Assembly: GCA_907163375.1 (NCBI GenBank) | Contig: CAJQUW010005311.1 | Span: 1-64,000 of the forward strand | Length of the DNA: 64,000 nt | Source: Prostheceraeus crozeri | Taxonomy: Eukaryota > Platyhelminthes > Polycladida > Euryleptidae | Direction of reading: 5' to 3' | Shown here: one piece after another, positions 23,452 through 34,001 of the stretch | Layout: every line of letters starts with the position of its first letter | How positions within the stretch are numbered: the stretch's first letter is position 1 | Program-made: the position numbers and the translations under genes | Notes under the pieces: model-generated | The model's input: the letters and a program-made list of their open reading frames with translations, nothing else | Databases searched by the model: none | Told to the model about the DNA's origin: nothing

Positions 23452-26394
23452 TATGTCTCATAACAGGCAGTTTAGATCTCAGGAATAGGCGCACTTAGTT
23501 AAAAGCTTGATGGAAAGGGTCTGGAAGGAACCCATTCGAATGTAAATCATTGACTAGGCTATACAATTTTCTCTTTGACAGCCGTCTATTGTCTGAAAAA
23601 TTCCATTTTTGATATATTTATCATCTAATCACTATAAGGCTGCATAATTGAGCAGTATCATTTTCATTTGTCGTAAATACACAAGTTGGCACTTTTGCAT
23701 TTAAATTCATTCAATAAAATATCCATTTTGCTTCAATAATGTAGCTTAATTATGAGCATTATCTTCCTTTACAAAGATGCATCAGTACGCAATCAATATT
23801 AATTGGCATAATATTAGGCTTTCGAGTTGTGAAGAAAACTACAGTGGAAACCTTTCGTGTACATTTTATCACTGCATAAAATAAATGCCATATTGATGTA
23901 AAACCTAATTGAGGATCCTTTATTCATGGTATGATCCACTTCGCATGACTTTTCTTGAACGACCCCTATATAATAAATATTTGAAGATACCAATATGCTT
24001 TGGAATATTCAGATGAAAGAGATGGTCAAAGTTTTAGGCTAATTTAGTAGTTGGAACCATGGCAGTTAGAGAAAAAATTGTAATTGTTTTAATTGCACTT
24101 CTACCCTAATTACAGTTCTAAAGGAGTGGCTGTGGAGCATTCTTATCCATGAGAAATCACCTGTTATCGGCAATGATACTTATTTTCCCCCTATTTCTCC
24201 TTTTCTGATTGCGCAATCTGTTATTAGTATTCCGTATAGTTCTTGTATGTTTTAGGTAGTTTGCTATATTTCTCCCATTTTCACAAGATCTTTTTGAGCT
24301 TAACTGTTTTCGAAATTTGTTACGTCTTAATCATACACAGCCTGCTCAAATTCGAAACTCCATCTGATGAATGAGCGTGGCTAGCCTTTGTTAGTAGTTG
24401 TAGAGGTGTCTTATCTGATTAGCAAAATTTTACAGTTATTCTACATGTATCTTTCTGGGTGCTTTAGTCAGTCTATTATATCATTTAATTTTCACGATCA
24501 TAAGAGTTTCCACATTTGTCTTAGTAATTTTTGTAATAGCGACGCCTTTTGTTATGAACATTTTTGGATCATCAATCTTAGCATGATGAAATCATACACG
24601 TGATATTATACGCTCAGTTGTATCACTAAATTTGTTTTCATTGGAATAAATGCAAAACTGGATAATCTGCTGATGTCAAAATTACTTACCATTTCATGTG
24701 GATACATAATTATTAACCGAATTGAGTCTGAATTATGTCTTCTTTTCTCATACCGAAAGAATTGTCTCGGTAGTATGAAAAGAATAAGACGTGTATTACA
24801 GATAATGAAGAAATATTATGTTCTGAGTATTTGAATGCTTAAATTATAATACACCGTTGAGCTTACGATTAGACATCGGAAATAACCTACTATCAATATC
24901 TGTCTCAAATTGGATCGTACGTCCATCAATTGGTGAATGTATTGAAAAATACCCACCTATTTTTTAAATAGGGGTGGTTAAATTGGTTGAGGCTAACCTC
25001 CGGTAGATCATAAAGAAAAATAATAATACTATAGGCCTAACTAAAAACTGAAAGAAAAAAAATATAACTTACTACTGCGTTTTAAACAAAATTATAAATC
25101 TAACAACTTACTTCTGACATTAGCGTCTAAAAAGGAGTGATTATAGACATGTCACTTGTGTGTCTGCTTATATACTTCAAACTTGGTGACTTATCTAAAT
25201 CCCAATCTGCTATCAGTCAAATACAAATACAAACAGACCTGTCATTTCTAATGCGGATAACTGGTCAACCACGTGTGGTGTTACGCAAATGCTTCAATCG
25301 AAGTGAGAAGATGAAGCTGAAGATAATGAAAAGTAAAGAATTTGATCCCTCCAAAGGACCGATCTGGCTTTCCCACAGGTTACATGAAGTGCAACTAAAA
25401 CAGATAATTGATATATGCTGTGATAAAGTTGATGAGGACAAAAACAATAGAGGGGTTCTTACCAACACTGTCTAAAATAGTCGAGCAGACTGTCGATGTT
25501 GAACTGCAATAGTTTCTTGGCTTGTCCCATAGAGAATAGAGAACTATTTAGATAGCTATGACCTCGTTGTATTATAAATAGCAAAATAGGCAAATTAAAA
25601 TATGAGCTATAAAAAACTATGGTTTCGATCGAAAATTACGAAAGTCTAGTTCTTATCAACTAGCACAACGTACTAGATAATACCTAAGGTTGTGTGGTAG
25701 ATCCGTCGATATCTACAAGTCAGTAATTGTGTTGCTACCAAGCCTGAGTAAATCATTCTACGGTTAATTAAACCTGGAATTAAAGACAAATTGCTGGTAA
25801 GGCAACATCTCATAAATGTGATTTTAAACGTCCGTTTCAGTAACTACTGGGACTGGCCAAGAGGTAACGGAATTTCATTTTCACTGTTAACATGACTGCT
25901 ACTCAGTCAATGAAGATCTATTTTCCTTTTGAAATGTGTCATGTGTGACACTTCGGTGGGCTATTCAATGACACGGGAATGTTTTTTTGGAATGAATTTT
26001 TGAGAAATTCTTTCTCTTTAATCTGTGTCCATAAAACTGCTCGGTAACGGTATTTCAAAAAGTTAATATAACTTCTACATGTAGGCCTATGTAGCACATG
26101 TCTCCGAACATGCTGTTCCATTAAGAAAATGCGTTTATGGCCGGTGAATGCTGTATCGTTCTAGGGTTGGTAGACAATGTTATCACCAAATACTGTCCTA
26201 GTTGTGAAAATTAGTTGCTTCAGTTGCTCTGTATGGGAAGAATAATAGAATTGCTTTTAAAGCACTAAAAAGCTTGCGCTTCTGTCCACGTATTTTTCTG
26301 GTACTGCACATCTAGATTCTGCGCTGACTTAGATTGAGTCCGAGAATTTCCACAGAGTTTATTTCTGAGAGCAATACTGCGTTGACTGCGGCGG
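23452..26394. other. Unrecognised AT-rich DNA
   Basis: No gene was recognised. An imperfect hairpin lies at about 24737-24790 (TCTTTTCTCATACCG facing CGGTAGTATGAAAAGA). An open frame at 25137-25475 (112 residues, Lys/Ile-rich, starting on TTG) has no motif known to me and is not called a gene. Confidence 0.4.
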
Positions 26395-26660
26395 AAAGTT
26401 TTTCTTTTTGCATAAAACCAAACTAGACTCCCAAACTGTTGCTTTGACACCATTCCGTGAAACCCATAATCTCCAGAGTCCACACCATCTACGTCATCAG
26501 CATACTTTATAACTTCAGTATCTATTTTCATATTTGGATTTGAAGAAGTCTCCTATGTTTGCATCAAAGATGAACGGTGCCAGAATTGATCCCTGAGCAA
26601 CTCCAGAGATCGTATCGAAGCGATTTGAGACACAGGCGACACATAAGTACGAGGGAACTA
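26395..26660 (-). pseudogene. LINE reverse transcriptase fragment
   Basis: The minus strand encodes ISGVAQGSILAPFIFDANI (the family pattern is GVPQGSVLGPLLF) and, after a frameshift near 26530, VIKYADDVDGVDSG, which holds the catalytic YADD box of reverse transcriptases. Order and spacing fit the palm domain of a non-LTR retrotransposon of the Jockey/CR1 type. Only about 80 residues remain; the endonuclease and both ends are not seen. Confidence 0.65.
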
Positions 26661-27151
26661 TGTTCTCGACGCTTTCCTTCTCCGGCTCCTACTTCAGAAA
26701 TTTCAATTCGTTTTGTCTGGAGTCTGCTCTGAGTGAAGCGACTCCCACGAGTACTTGGATTGATCATAAGAATGATTGACGCTTTCTTTCCCCGCTCCCA
26801 TATTTTGGATCAATTTTATTTTATCCGGACTCTAGGTGGCATGAGACTTGTCTCTACCTCGCCGTTTTTTCTTCATTTTCTTAGTTTTGGAGAAATTATT
26901 CTATCTCGATTCAATTCACAGTGTTTTCCTTCCCCCTCTTATTATTGAATAATTCATGTTTTCTGGATTCTGTTCGGAGTGAGACTAGCTTTATAAAAAA
27001 AATGGATAATAAAAATTGCCGTTTTCCCCTCCGTTCTCCCCTGCTATATGCAAATGCCACACACGGGAGATGTATTTCCTCATCGTTCACATGACTGCCA
27101 AGCAGGGAATCGGAGTCAAATGATTGGACTCCGGACTCCGGCCTATAACTA

Positions 27152-27814
27152 CACCTTTTTTCGTTCTAATTAAAACAGTTTGCGATCTAATTAAAACACT
27201 TTGCATTCAATTTAAAACAGTTTGCATTCAATTTAAAACAGTTTGCATACAATTTAAAACAGTTTGCATCTAATTTAAAACAGTTTGCATTTGATTTAAA
27301 ACAGTTTGCATTCAATTTAAACGACTTTTTTAAAATTATCTTTTACTGATTCTATTCATGTTTTATATGTCTTGAACATAATTTAGGTATGTGATATATT
27401 ATTTTATGTATTTTATATATGTATTATATCATTTTTATGTGATATATTAGGTGTACAATCAAATCCTACTTCTGAAGCATCAAGTTTTGCCCAGACAGAT
27501 AATCCAATATTCTGAAATACACTTTGTTATTTATAGTCTTTGTGTAATGAATTCAGCTTCATAAGTTATTTGTCATATCAAAACAAAATAAATTCCACTT
27601 GCATTTTTATTCAATGTTAGTGTAAGAAGACAGTTATTTAGATATTGTACCTTAAATCTTGCATTCGCATCACATTATCATAGAAAGAATATACATGATT
27701 ATAATAACCCTCACACTGAACAGGCTGATTGCTCTCGTTAAGGGCTAGCTGCATAGTTTCTTCAATTATGCGAAGACGGTGCTCTGTCCGAGTCACGGCA
27801 GAAATCATTGACGT
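27152..27814 (+). repeat. Left 663-bp terminal inverted repeat of the DD36E element
   Basis: Carries about seven 21-bp tandem units at 27165-27320, an AT-rich middle, and from about 27652 to 27814 an antisense copy of the last 58 transposase codons. A nearly identical copy is at 28934-29596. Confidence 0.95.
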
Positions 27815-27961
27815 TATGATCGCATATCTGCAAGATATCTATGCCCACCGTTTCTATGGCAATATGCATTCTGATATCCTGCTTTTGAGTGTATGTCGAA
27901 TTGGCAAACTTCATAATTGACAGTGAACGTTTGACTGACGCTTCGTATTTTTGTCTTCAAT

Positions 27962-29110
27962 ATGCATTATTCAGATGATACCGTATCCGACATCTCCAAT
28001 GGTGCTCGTGCTCCTGGAGTTCGCCCAGGGTCATTACGCGGAAGCTACAATAGGTGTGACCCTGCATCCAAGAAAAGAATACTCGAGTGTGCCGAGGCAC
28101 ATGGCGATTTTAAGGCTGTCGCACTGGCGAATGGCGTAAAGATTCAAACTGCCCGTCGATGGGTGAGAATGGCTGAAGAAGAAATTGAAGAAAAACCGCG
28201 TGGTGGGGCATTTAACAAAAAGGTGACCAGTGAGCATGTCGAGCACATGATAACAATGTTAGAGACGAATCCTCAGGTGACTTTGGAGGAAATAAAGAGC
28301 TCCCTTCAACATCAATTTAGCCTTCAAGTGAATATATCCACGATTCACAGACACTTAAAGGATCAACTCTACACCGTAAAGAAAGTCTCGTTCGTGCCAT
28401 CGACTGCAAATACTGAAGAAAACAAAGAGCGAAGGGCATCTTTTGTGCAGAAGATCATGGAGCTGACTGGGTCTCAAAAGGAAATATTTTACCAGGATGA
28501 GACTAATGTGAATCGATTTTGTCGTCGATCTTACGGTCGCGCAAGACGAGGTGAACCTTGTCGTGTGATTGTACCCAGTTCCCGTGGTCCTAACGTTCAT
28601 TGTTGGGGCCTGCTCAGCAAGCGAGGTATTGTATATTCACGCATTTGCCGCGGATCAATAAAGCGTGATCGATATCACGAAATCATGTCTTGTGCACTCG
28701 ATGAACTGTTATTGTCCCGCGATTCTCTTCAAAATGTTGTAATAGTCGTTGACAATGCGCCATCACATTCGGGCATCGAAGACATTGTTCAGACGAAAGA
28801 ACAGTATGCTGGCCTTACAATTCTGCGGATGTCGCCGTATTCTGCTCCCCTCAACCCCATAGAGTATTTATGGTCGTCCATGAAAAGCAGAATCAAGAAC
28901 GTTATGTCAAGAAGAATCTTAGACGTTCTCAACACGTCAATGATTTCTGCCGTGACTCAGACAGAGCACCGTCTTCGCATAATTGAAGAAACTATGCAGC
29001 TAGCCCTTAACGAGAGCAATCAGCCTGTTCAGTGTGAGGGTTATTATAATCATGTATATTCTTTCTATGATAATGTGATGCGAATGCAAGATTTAAGGTA
29101 CAATATCTAA
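27962..29110 (+). CDS. DDE_3-type transposase (DD36E, IS630/Tc1/mariner)
   Basis: A complete 382-residue frame from ATG to TAA. Residues about 35-65 (SKKRILECAEAHGDFKAVAL) form a first HTH, followed by TARRWVRMAEEEI. A second HTH-like segment (VTLEEIKSSLQHQFSLQV) lies near residues 100-125. The catalytic domain has FYQDETNVNRF (Asp179), VVIVVDNAPSHSG (Asp264) and APLNPIEYLWS (Glu301), with 36 residues between the last two, a spacing known for the DD36E group of Tc1/mariner. Residues 325-382 are encoded inside the right inverted repeat. All key residues are present and there are no stops, so it could still be functional. Assignment to the named Incomer family is only suggested by the spacing. 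Confidence 0.93.
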   Translation: MHYSDDTVSDISNGARAPGVRPGSLRGSYNRCDPASKKRILECAEAHGDFKAVALANGVKIQTARRWVRMAEEEIEEKPRGGAFNKKVTSEHVEHMITMLETNPQVTLEEIKSSLQHQFSLQVNISTIHRHLKDQLYTVKKVSFVPSTANTEENKERRASFVQKIMELTGSQKEIFYQDETNVNRFCRRSYGRARRGEPCRVIVPSSRGPNVHCWGLLSKRGIVYSRICRGSIKRDRYHEIMSCALDELLLSRDSLQNVVIVVDNAPSHSGIEDIVQTKEQYAGLTILRMSPYSAPLNPIEYLWSSMKSRIKNVMSRRILDVLNTSMISAVTQTEHRLRIIEETMQLALNESNQPVQCEGYYNHVYSFYDNVMRMQDLRYNI

Positions 29111-29596
29111 ATAACTGTCTTCTTACACTAACATTGAATAAAAATGCAAGTGGAATTTATTTTGTTTTGATATGACAAATAACTTATGAAGCTGAATTCA
29201 TTACACAAAGACTATAAATAACAAAGTGTATTTCAGAATATTAGATTATCTGTCTGGGCAAAACTTGATGCTTCAGAAGTAGGATTTGATTGTACACCTA
29301 ATATATTACATAAAAATGATATAATACATATATAAAATACATAAAATAATATATCACATACCTAAATTATGTTAAAGACATATAAAACATGAATAGAATC
29401 AGTAAAAGATAAATTTAAAAAAGTCGTTTAAATTGAATGCAAACTGTTTTAAATCAAATGCAAACTGTTTTAAATTAGATGCAAACTGTTTTAAATTGTA
29501 TGCAAACTGTTTTAAATTGAATGCAAACTGTTTTAAATTGAATGCAAAGTGTTTTGATTAGATCGCAAACTGTTTTAATTAGAACAAAAAAAGGTG
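28934..29596 (+). repeat. Right 663-bp terminal inverted repeat of the DD36E element
   Basis: Starts inside the transposase gene (codon 325) and runs through its stop, then the AT-rich and 21-bp repeat parts, to the terminal TA. Mirror of 27152-27814. Confidence 0.95.
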
Positions 29597-30269
29597 TAGA
29601 CCCGAAACATGATACAAACAAATTATTTATTCTCGTGCATATAGCTGTCACTGTCTTGATATCAACTTTCTCAGTCAAACAAAAGTATAGAGACAGCAGT
29701 GCATGCAAAGCTTGAAATATTTGAGGGAATGACCCGTGATAATTGTTAAAAAGCGATTGTCTTTTCACTCGCCGATTCAGTAGAGAAGACAAACCTTCCT
29801 AGCCTCGATCACACCTACGCACCAAAGGAGAAAAATGAAATCCTAGCTTGTTTGAAAACATTACCTCTTACCCTCACTTTTATCGTGTGTGATGGGTCCT
29901 CTAAAGCGCATATTAAAATCGAAAGTGTACTCATTTTTAATTTTGAGAAGGGTGGGGATTTTCCTGCCTGGTAGAGACTAGAGAAAAACCGTGTGAAGCA
30001 CACATCAAGAAGATGGGGAGAAACCGAGTCGCATGCATCCAACTGAAAGCGACATTTGATGAACTTCCATCGAAAATGATTGATAATTGATACAGCAATG
30101 ATCACTAAATATAGGTTCAGGTAAGCCTATAATGATCTATGATGTAGGTTACCAGTTAATTTTTCAAAAAACTAGGCTTTATATATTGGCCACCCGTAGT
30201 CGAAGTCCTATCAACCCCCGGAGTCGGAGACCTATCAAAATGATAGGACTCCGCATCCCTGCTGCCAAG

Positions 30270-31874
30270 TGTGCCGATTTTTTTCCATGATAGGCCTAGA
30301 CCTTTTCATATACAATACTGCATGCAATAGAGTCGCGATCTTCCACTTGTTTCATCTTTCAGGTGGTCTTTCTGATTGGGTGTGCACAGCCTGTCAAGCA
30401 CCTACGATTCCCATTGTTGAAGAGCGGACGATTTACTCATAGTCGGGAATGACGGGGACGTCGGCGTGTGTCCCATGCAGTGCGACGCCCACCAGGAGTA
30501 CGGCGTCACTACAAGCGGTGGAGGATGCGACAGACAGCGGTATCCCAATGGAGTAAGACACCAACCGGTTTTGTAAGTGCAATCCATTCCCGGTCGACGC
30601 ATGGTATCTCATTCATGTACATTTCGCATTCAAATGTTTTCGCATGCGCACTTATATATCTGATAAAGATTATATTTACAAAAGCTACAAACAAAAGCTA
30701 TTAGATTATTCTTGAAAAGAATATATCGAATGGTCATAAAATGAAATATTTGTGGTCAAGATGCAACACATTCACTCCTACGGAAGGCAAAATACGACAG
30801 CAGATTGCACTAGAAAACTATGCGAAAAGACTCCGTAAGTAAGTGGAGTTCATGGAGACCGTGTTGAGCTGTGGATAATATATCTTATTGATTCATAAAT
30901 GCATTTACATTTATTTCTACAGACTGGAGAGATAACGCAAGAGCCTGCCACTGTGATATCACAATGTAAACGATGTCTAATGTCGCCAAAAATGGTTTAT
31001 CTGCAACAAAATTGGAAACAAACAAAGTTTCATTGAATCTGAATAAAGACTGGTAAAAATAATAGTCCCAATTGGACATATAATATATACTACTTATAAA
31101 CTTTTAAGAGTAGAATATGAAAAAATAAGTGATAATTCAAAGTGCTCTAGCTCCTAAACGAAGCCGAAGCGCACGTTCAGCTTTGAGTATGTTAATTATC
31201 AGCTTCATAGTGTGGTTGACATAAACTTTCACGTAAATCGGAGTAGTCAGTCAACGGGAAGTGATCATCAAAAATGGCCATTTTTGCTATTTTTCAAATC
31301 AAATTTCGTCGACTTCCAGTAGAAGCTTTCTATTGGTACTAGCTCTTATCAGTTATTATGCATAATGCATAGTGAAAAAATCATGAGTTTGGAGTACATC
31401 TTCAGGTAGAATTTTGCCCATGGAATTCAGCTAGCTTTGAATATAAAAAAGTAGGCCTAAAATTTTAGTCAACTTTGAGAAGTTGTATCTCACGATTGAA
31501 TGATGATATCGGGCTGAAAATTGATATGCATACTAATCTACACTAGCATAATACACATATAAAACATTGCGACGATAGCTTACTTAGTCCTTGAGATATA
31601 GGTCTTCAAAAGTACGGAAATTTTAAAAAAATTGAAGATAGAAGATTGCCTTTGTCGAGTATAGTCTTCTTCAGAATGCTGTAGCTCGGAAAGTATGACG
31701 AGTTAGACGGAAATATTTGATTTCTGTCGGTTTCATACCAAGAACAATCAGCTGTTAAAGTTTGAAGAAAATCCGAGAACCTTCGCCACACACTTTTTCC
31801 GAAATCTGTCGTTTTTTGTATAATGACCCTTATTTCTTCGTAAGTGATAGTTTTCCTGATATTTCGCATTAATC
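30270..31874. other. Unrecognised DNA
   Basis: A GC-richer patch at 30400-30620 carries an open frame (30468-30704 plus) with many Arg and His but no motif known to me. The rest is AT-rich and without recognisable genes or element ends. Confidence 0.35.
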
Positions 31875-32200
31875 AAAGGGCCTTTCGTAATAAGCTTAGT
31901 GAGAGGGGTCCTTTCGCAATTGAGTGTGATTAGACGGCCCCTTTCGTAAATGTGCATGATTAGATGGGCCTTTTGGTAAGCAAGCTACTTGATGAGAAGG
32001 CCCTCTTGGTAAACAAGCTTGATTAGGAGGGTCTCTTTAGTGGGTGAACTACTTGATGAGGGCCCCATTGAATAAATTAGATAAGAATGCCCCATTGTTA
32101 AACAAAATTGATGAGAAGGCCCCAAATTCCAACAACATCGCATGAGAGGGGCCCTATGGTAACAAGCTTGGTGAGAAGGACCCCTTGCTATTGAAGAACA
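31875..32200. repeat. Degenerate minisatellite, unit about 40-50 bp
   Basis: Six to eight degenerate units repeat the pattern GGCCCTTTNGTAA, then CAAGCTTGATGAGA, with substitutions and small indels (for example near 31880, 31930, 31965, 32000, 32045, 32105, 32150). Open frames across it are composition artefacts. Confidence 0.75.
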
Positions 32201-33743
32201 AGCTTCTGTCACGCTTCTGATCGGATTATGACGTTGGTCTACCTGTGCCTTTACACGTATCAATGATCTGACCAATTGCATGCTAATGTCTTCTCACATC
32301 GCAATTTGAAAGCATTCACATCTCTGTGAAAAAATAAAATTACGTATATAAAGTGTGTGGTATATTTCTACTTTTATTGGCAACAGAATATTTTGATGCA
32401 TGTGATGAAACATCATTCACAGCAGCAACGATACTGTATATTGTATGATGAATGAGCCTTTCTGCTTTCGTGGTTATCACCACGTGATTTTTAGGCAATA
32501 ACTACAAGTTTGATGTCGTCAAGGCATTCTACAGCATGATAATGGCGGTTTTGGGAATGATAAGTAGACATAAAATTCATTTTATTCCAGTAGGCTACCA
32601 GTTTATGAACTGAAGCTGTTAGTAAGTGCTGATTGATCATAACTTGCAACGGCAATACTTAATTTTACTTCTACACAAATTTTATGAATATAGTTAAATG
32701 GAAGATTTTCAAAAATCTCGTTGACTTAGGCCTAGAAGTTGTTGCTGACTTCCGGTCGGCAGATCAATTAATGAACAAGATCGCTTTGTTGCTTAGAAAA
32801 TTGTCCAGACGTAGAAGTAAATCCGGTGCCGTTATTGGCAATAGACAATTTTCAAAACCCCATTGGGTTTCGGATTTCATGATTTCAGATAATATTACAT
32901 TGAGCAATAATAAAAAATAATTATTGGCTAGCGGGCAATGATTCGGTAAGCCCATTACATCAGTAGATCAGCTAGAAGGCAGTGAAAAAGCTTCGATTGA
33001 TCACAAGAAAAGATGACAGAGGATAGATGCCGTTTAGTACAAGCCAGTGGAACACGAAGGACACTGGGGTTTATTTGAGTAGGAATTCACTCTTCGAAAA
33101 TTTTCCACAGGTTTTGATCCGATCTCAGCATCTTTTCAACAGTATGCAACAAAAAAGGGTGACATGCGAGCCGGAAGAAAATGTGAGAAACCACAGATTA
33201 TTTAAAAGATTTGAGAAGCGCTTGGTACGGAATAAGAGTCGATAGAAGAGCTTCGGGTAGTGAGCTCGTCTTGAAGAAGGGTTTGTGAGGGGTGTAAGGG
33301 AAATAAGGTATGTAAGGGGTGCGAGGGACATGTAACAATATTCAAGAACAGCTACTTACAAGACTTATTAGTTGCTGCTGACAGGGAAGCACTAGCGCAG
33401 TGGGACATGCCCATAGTACGAAATACTCTTCGTTCGACTGACAAGTGTTTAAACAGATAATCCGACAAATTGCAAAAGCTTGCAAAGCCGTAAGTATTGA
33501 TCGGATGAAAGCGAAATGACATCTTACGAGAAAAAGGAGGTTGAGGATCAGAAAAATACGTCAGGATGTTTTCCGTAGGATGGATGAGATGTACTCTTCC
33601 ACTAGAGGTCACGAGAAAATGTAACTCCTAAATAACAAAAGGACAAAAGGACTCATGACAGGTATTCAAAATTGGCTTAGTAATCACATCCATTATCTCA
33701 CATTTGGTTTCATGAATGGGTAATTGAAAGACCACTCCGTGAG
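32201..33743. other. Unrecognised DNA
   Basis: AT-rich with several short open frames on both strands (for example 32684-32920 and 33027-33245). None has a recognised domain, and no RNA gene or element end was seen. Confidence 0.4.
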
Positions 33744-34001
33744 TTAACACCATTCAGATTGTTGGCTAGTAAAGTGCAATAGCAGAAAGTCATCAGCACA
33801 TTTGATGACAAGTGTTAGGGGGAAGTTGTCAACTGCCGTTGTAAATAGGAGCGGACCGAGTACGTTTCCGTGAGGAGCACCACTCGGAATGTCATGCCAT
33901 TTCGAAAAACTATTGTAGTTAACACATGATCGACCTACACCGATTCGAAAACACCGGGCCGAATGTAGTTCCTTGAGTAACCCCTGCATCATTGAAGACA
34001 C
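33744..34001 (-). pseudogene. LINE reverse transcriptase fragment
   Basis: The minus strand reads SGAPHGNVLGPLLFTTAVDN, then a short gap and KCADDFLLLHF. These are the motif before the active site (family pattern SGVPQGSVLGPLLF..YIND) and the ADD active-site box of non-LTR reverse transcriptases, with the first residue of the YADD box changed to Cys. About 85 residues remain. It differs clearly from the fragment at 26395-26660, so these are separate insertions or separate families. Confidence 0.7.

Larger units (their letters stand above)
27152..29596 (+). mobile_element. IS630/Tc1/mariner DD36E transposon, apparently whole, with 663-bp inverted repeats
   Basis: Begins CACCTTTTTTCGTTC at 27152 and ends with the complement (CACCTTTTTTTTGTTC) at 29596; TA lies on each side (27150-27151 and 29597-29598). 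The inverted repeats, 27152-27814 and 28934-29596, are each 663 bp and differ at only a handful of positions, so the copy is recent or homogenised. The outer part of each repeat is a tandem array of about 21 bp (AACAGTTTGCATTCAATTTA, seven or so units). The inner part is the 3' end of the transposase gene. One long uninterrupted transposase frame lies between them. Nothing in it looks broken. Confidence 0.94.
27103..30261. mobile_element. Non-autonomous hAT element with perfect 8-bp duplication
   Basis: The left end CAGGGAATCGGAGTC (27103) and the right end, complement of CAGGGATGCGGAGTCC (ending 30261), are of the hAT type rich in GGAGTC words. CTGCCAAG flanks both ends (27095-27102 and 30262-30269) without a mismatch. 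No hAT transposase was found. Subtracting the 2445-bp DD36E element inside leaves about 710 bp, the size of a MITE. The DD36E element sits 49 bp inside the left end. Confidence 0.88.

Noticed and set aside
29475-29792. 105-codon minus-strand frame with repeated TVCIQFK
   Set aside because: It is the 21-bp tandem repeat of the DD36E terminal repeat read as protein.
30468-30704. 78-codon frame in a GC-richer patch
   Set aside because: Arg/His-rich but without any domain; also open on the other strand.
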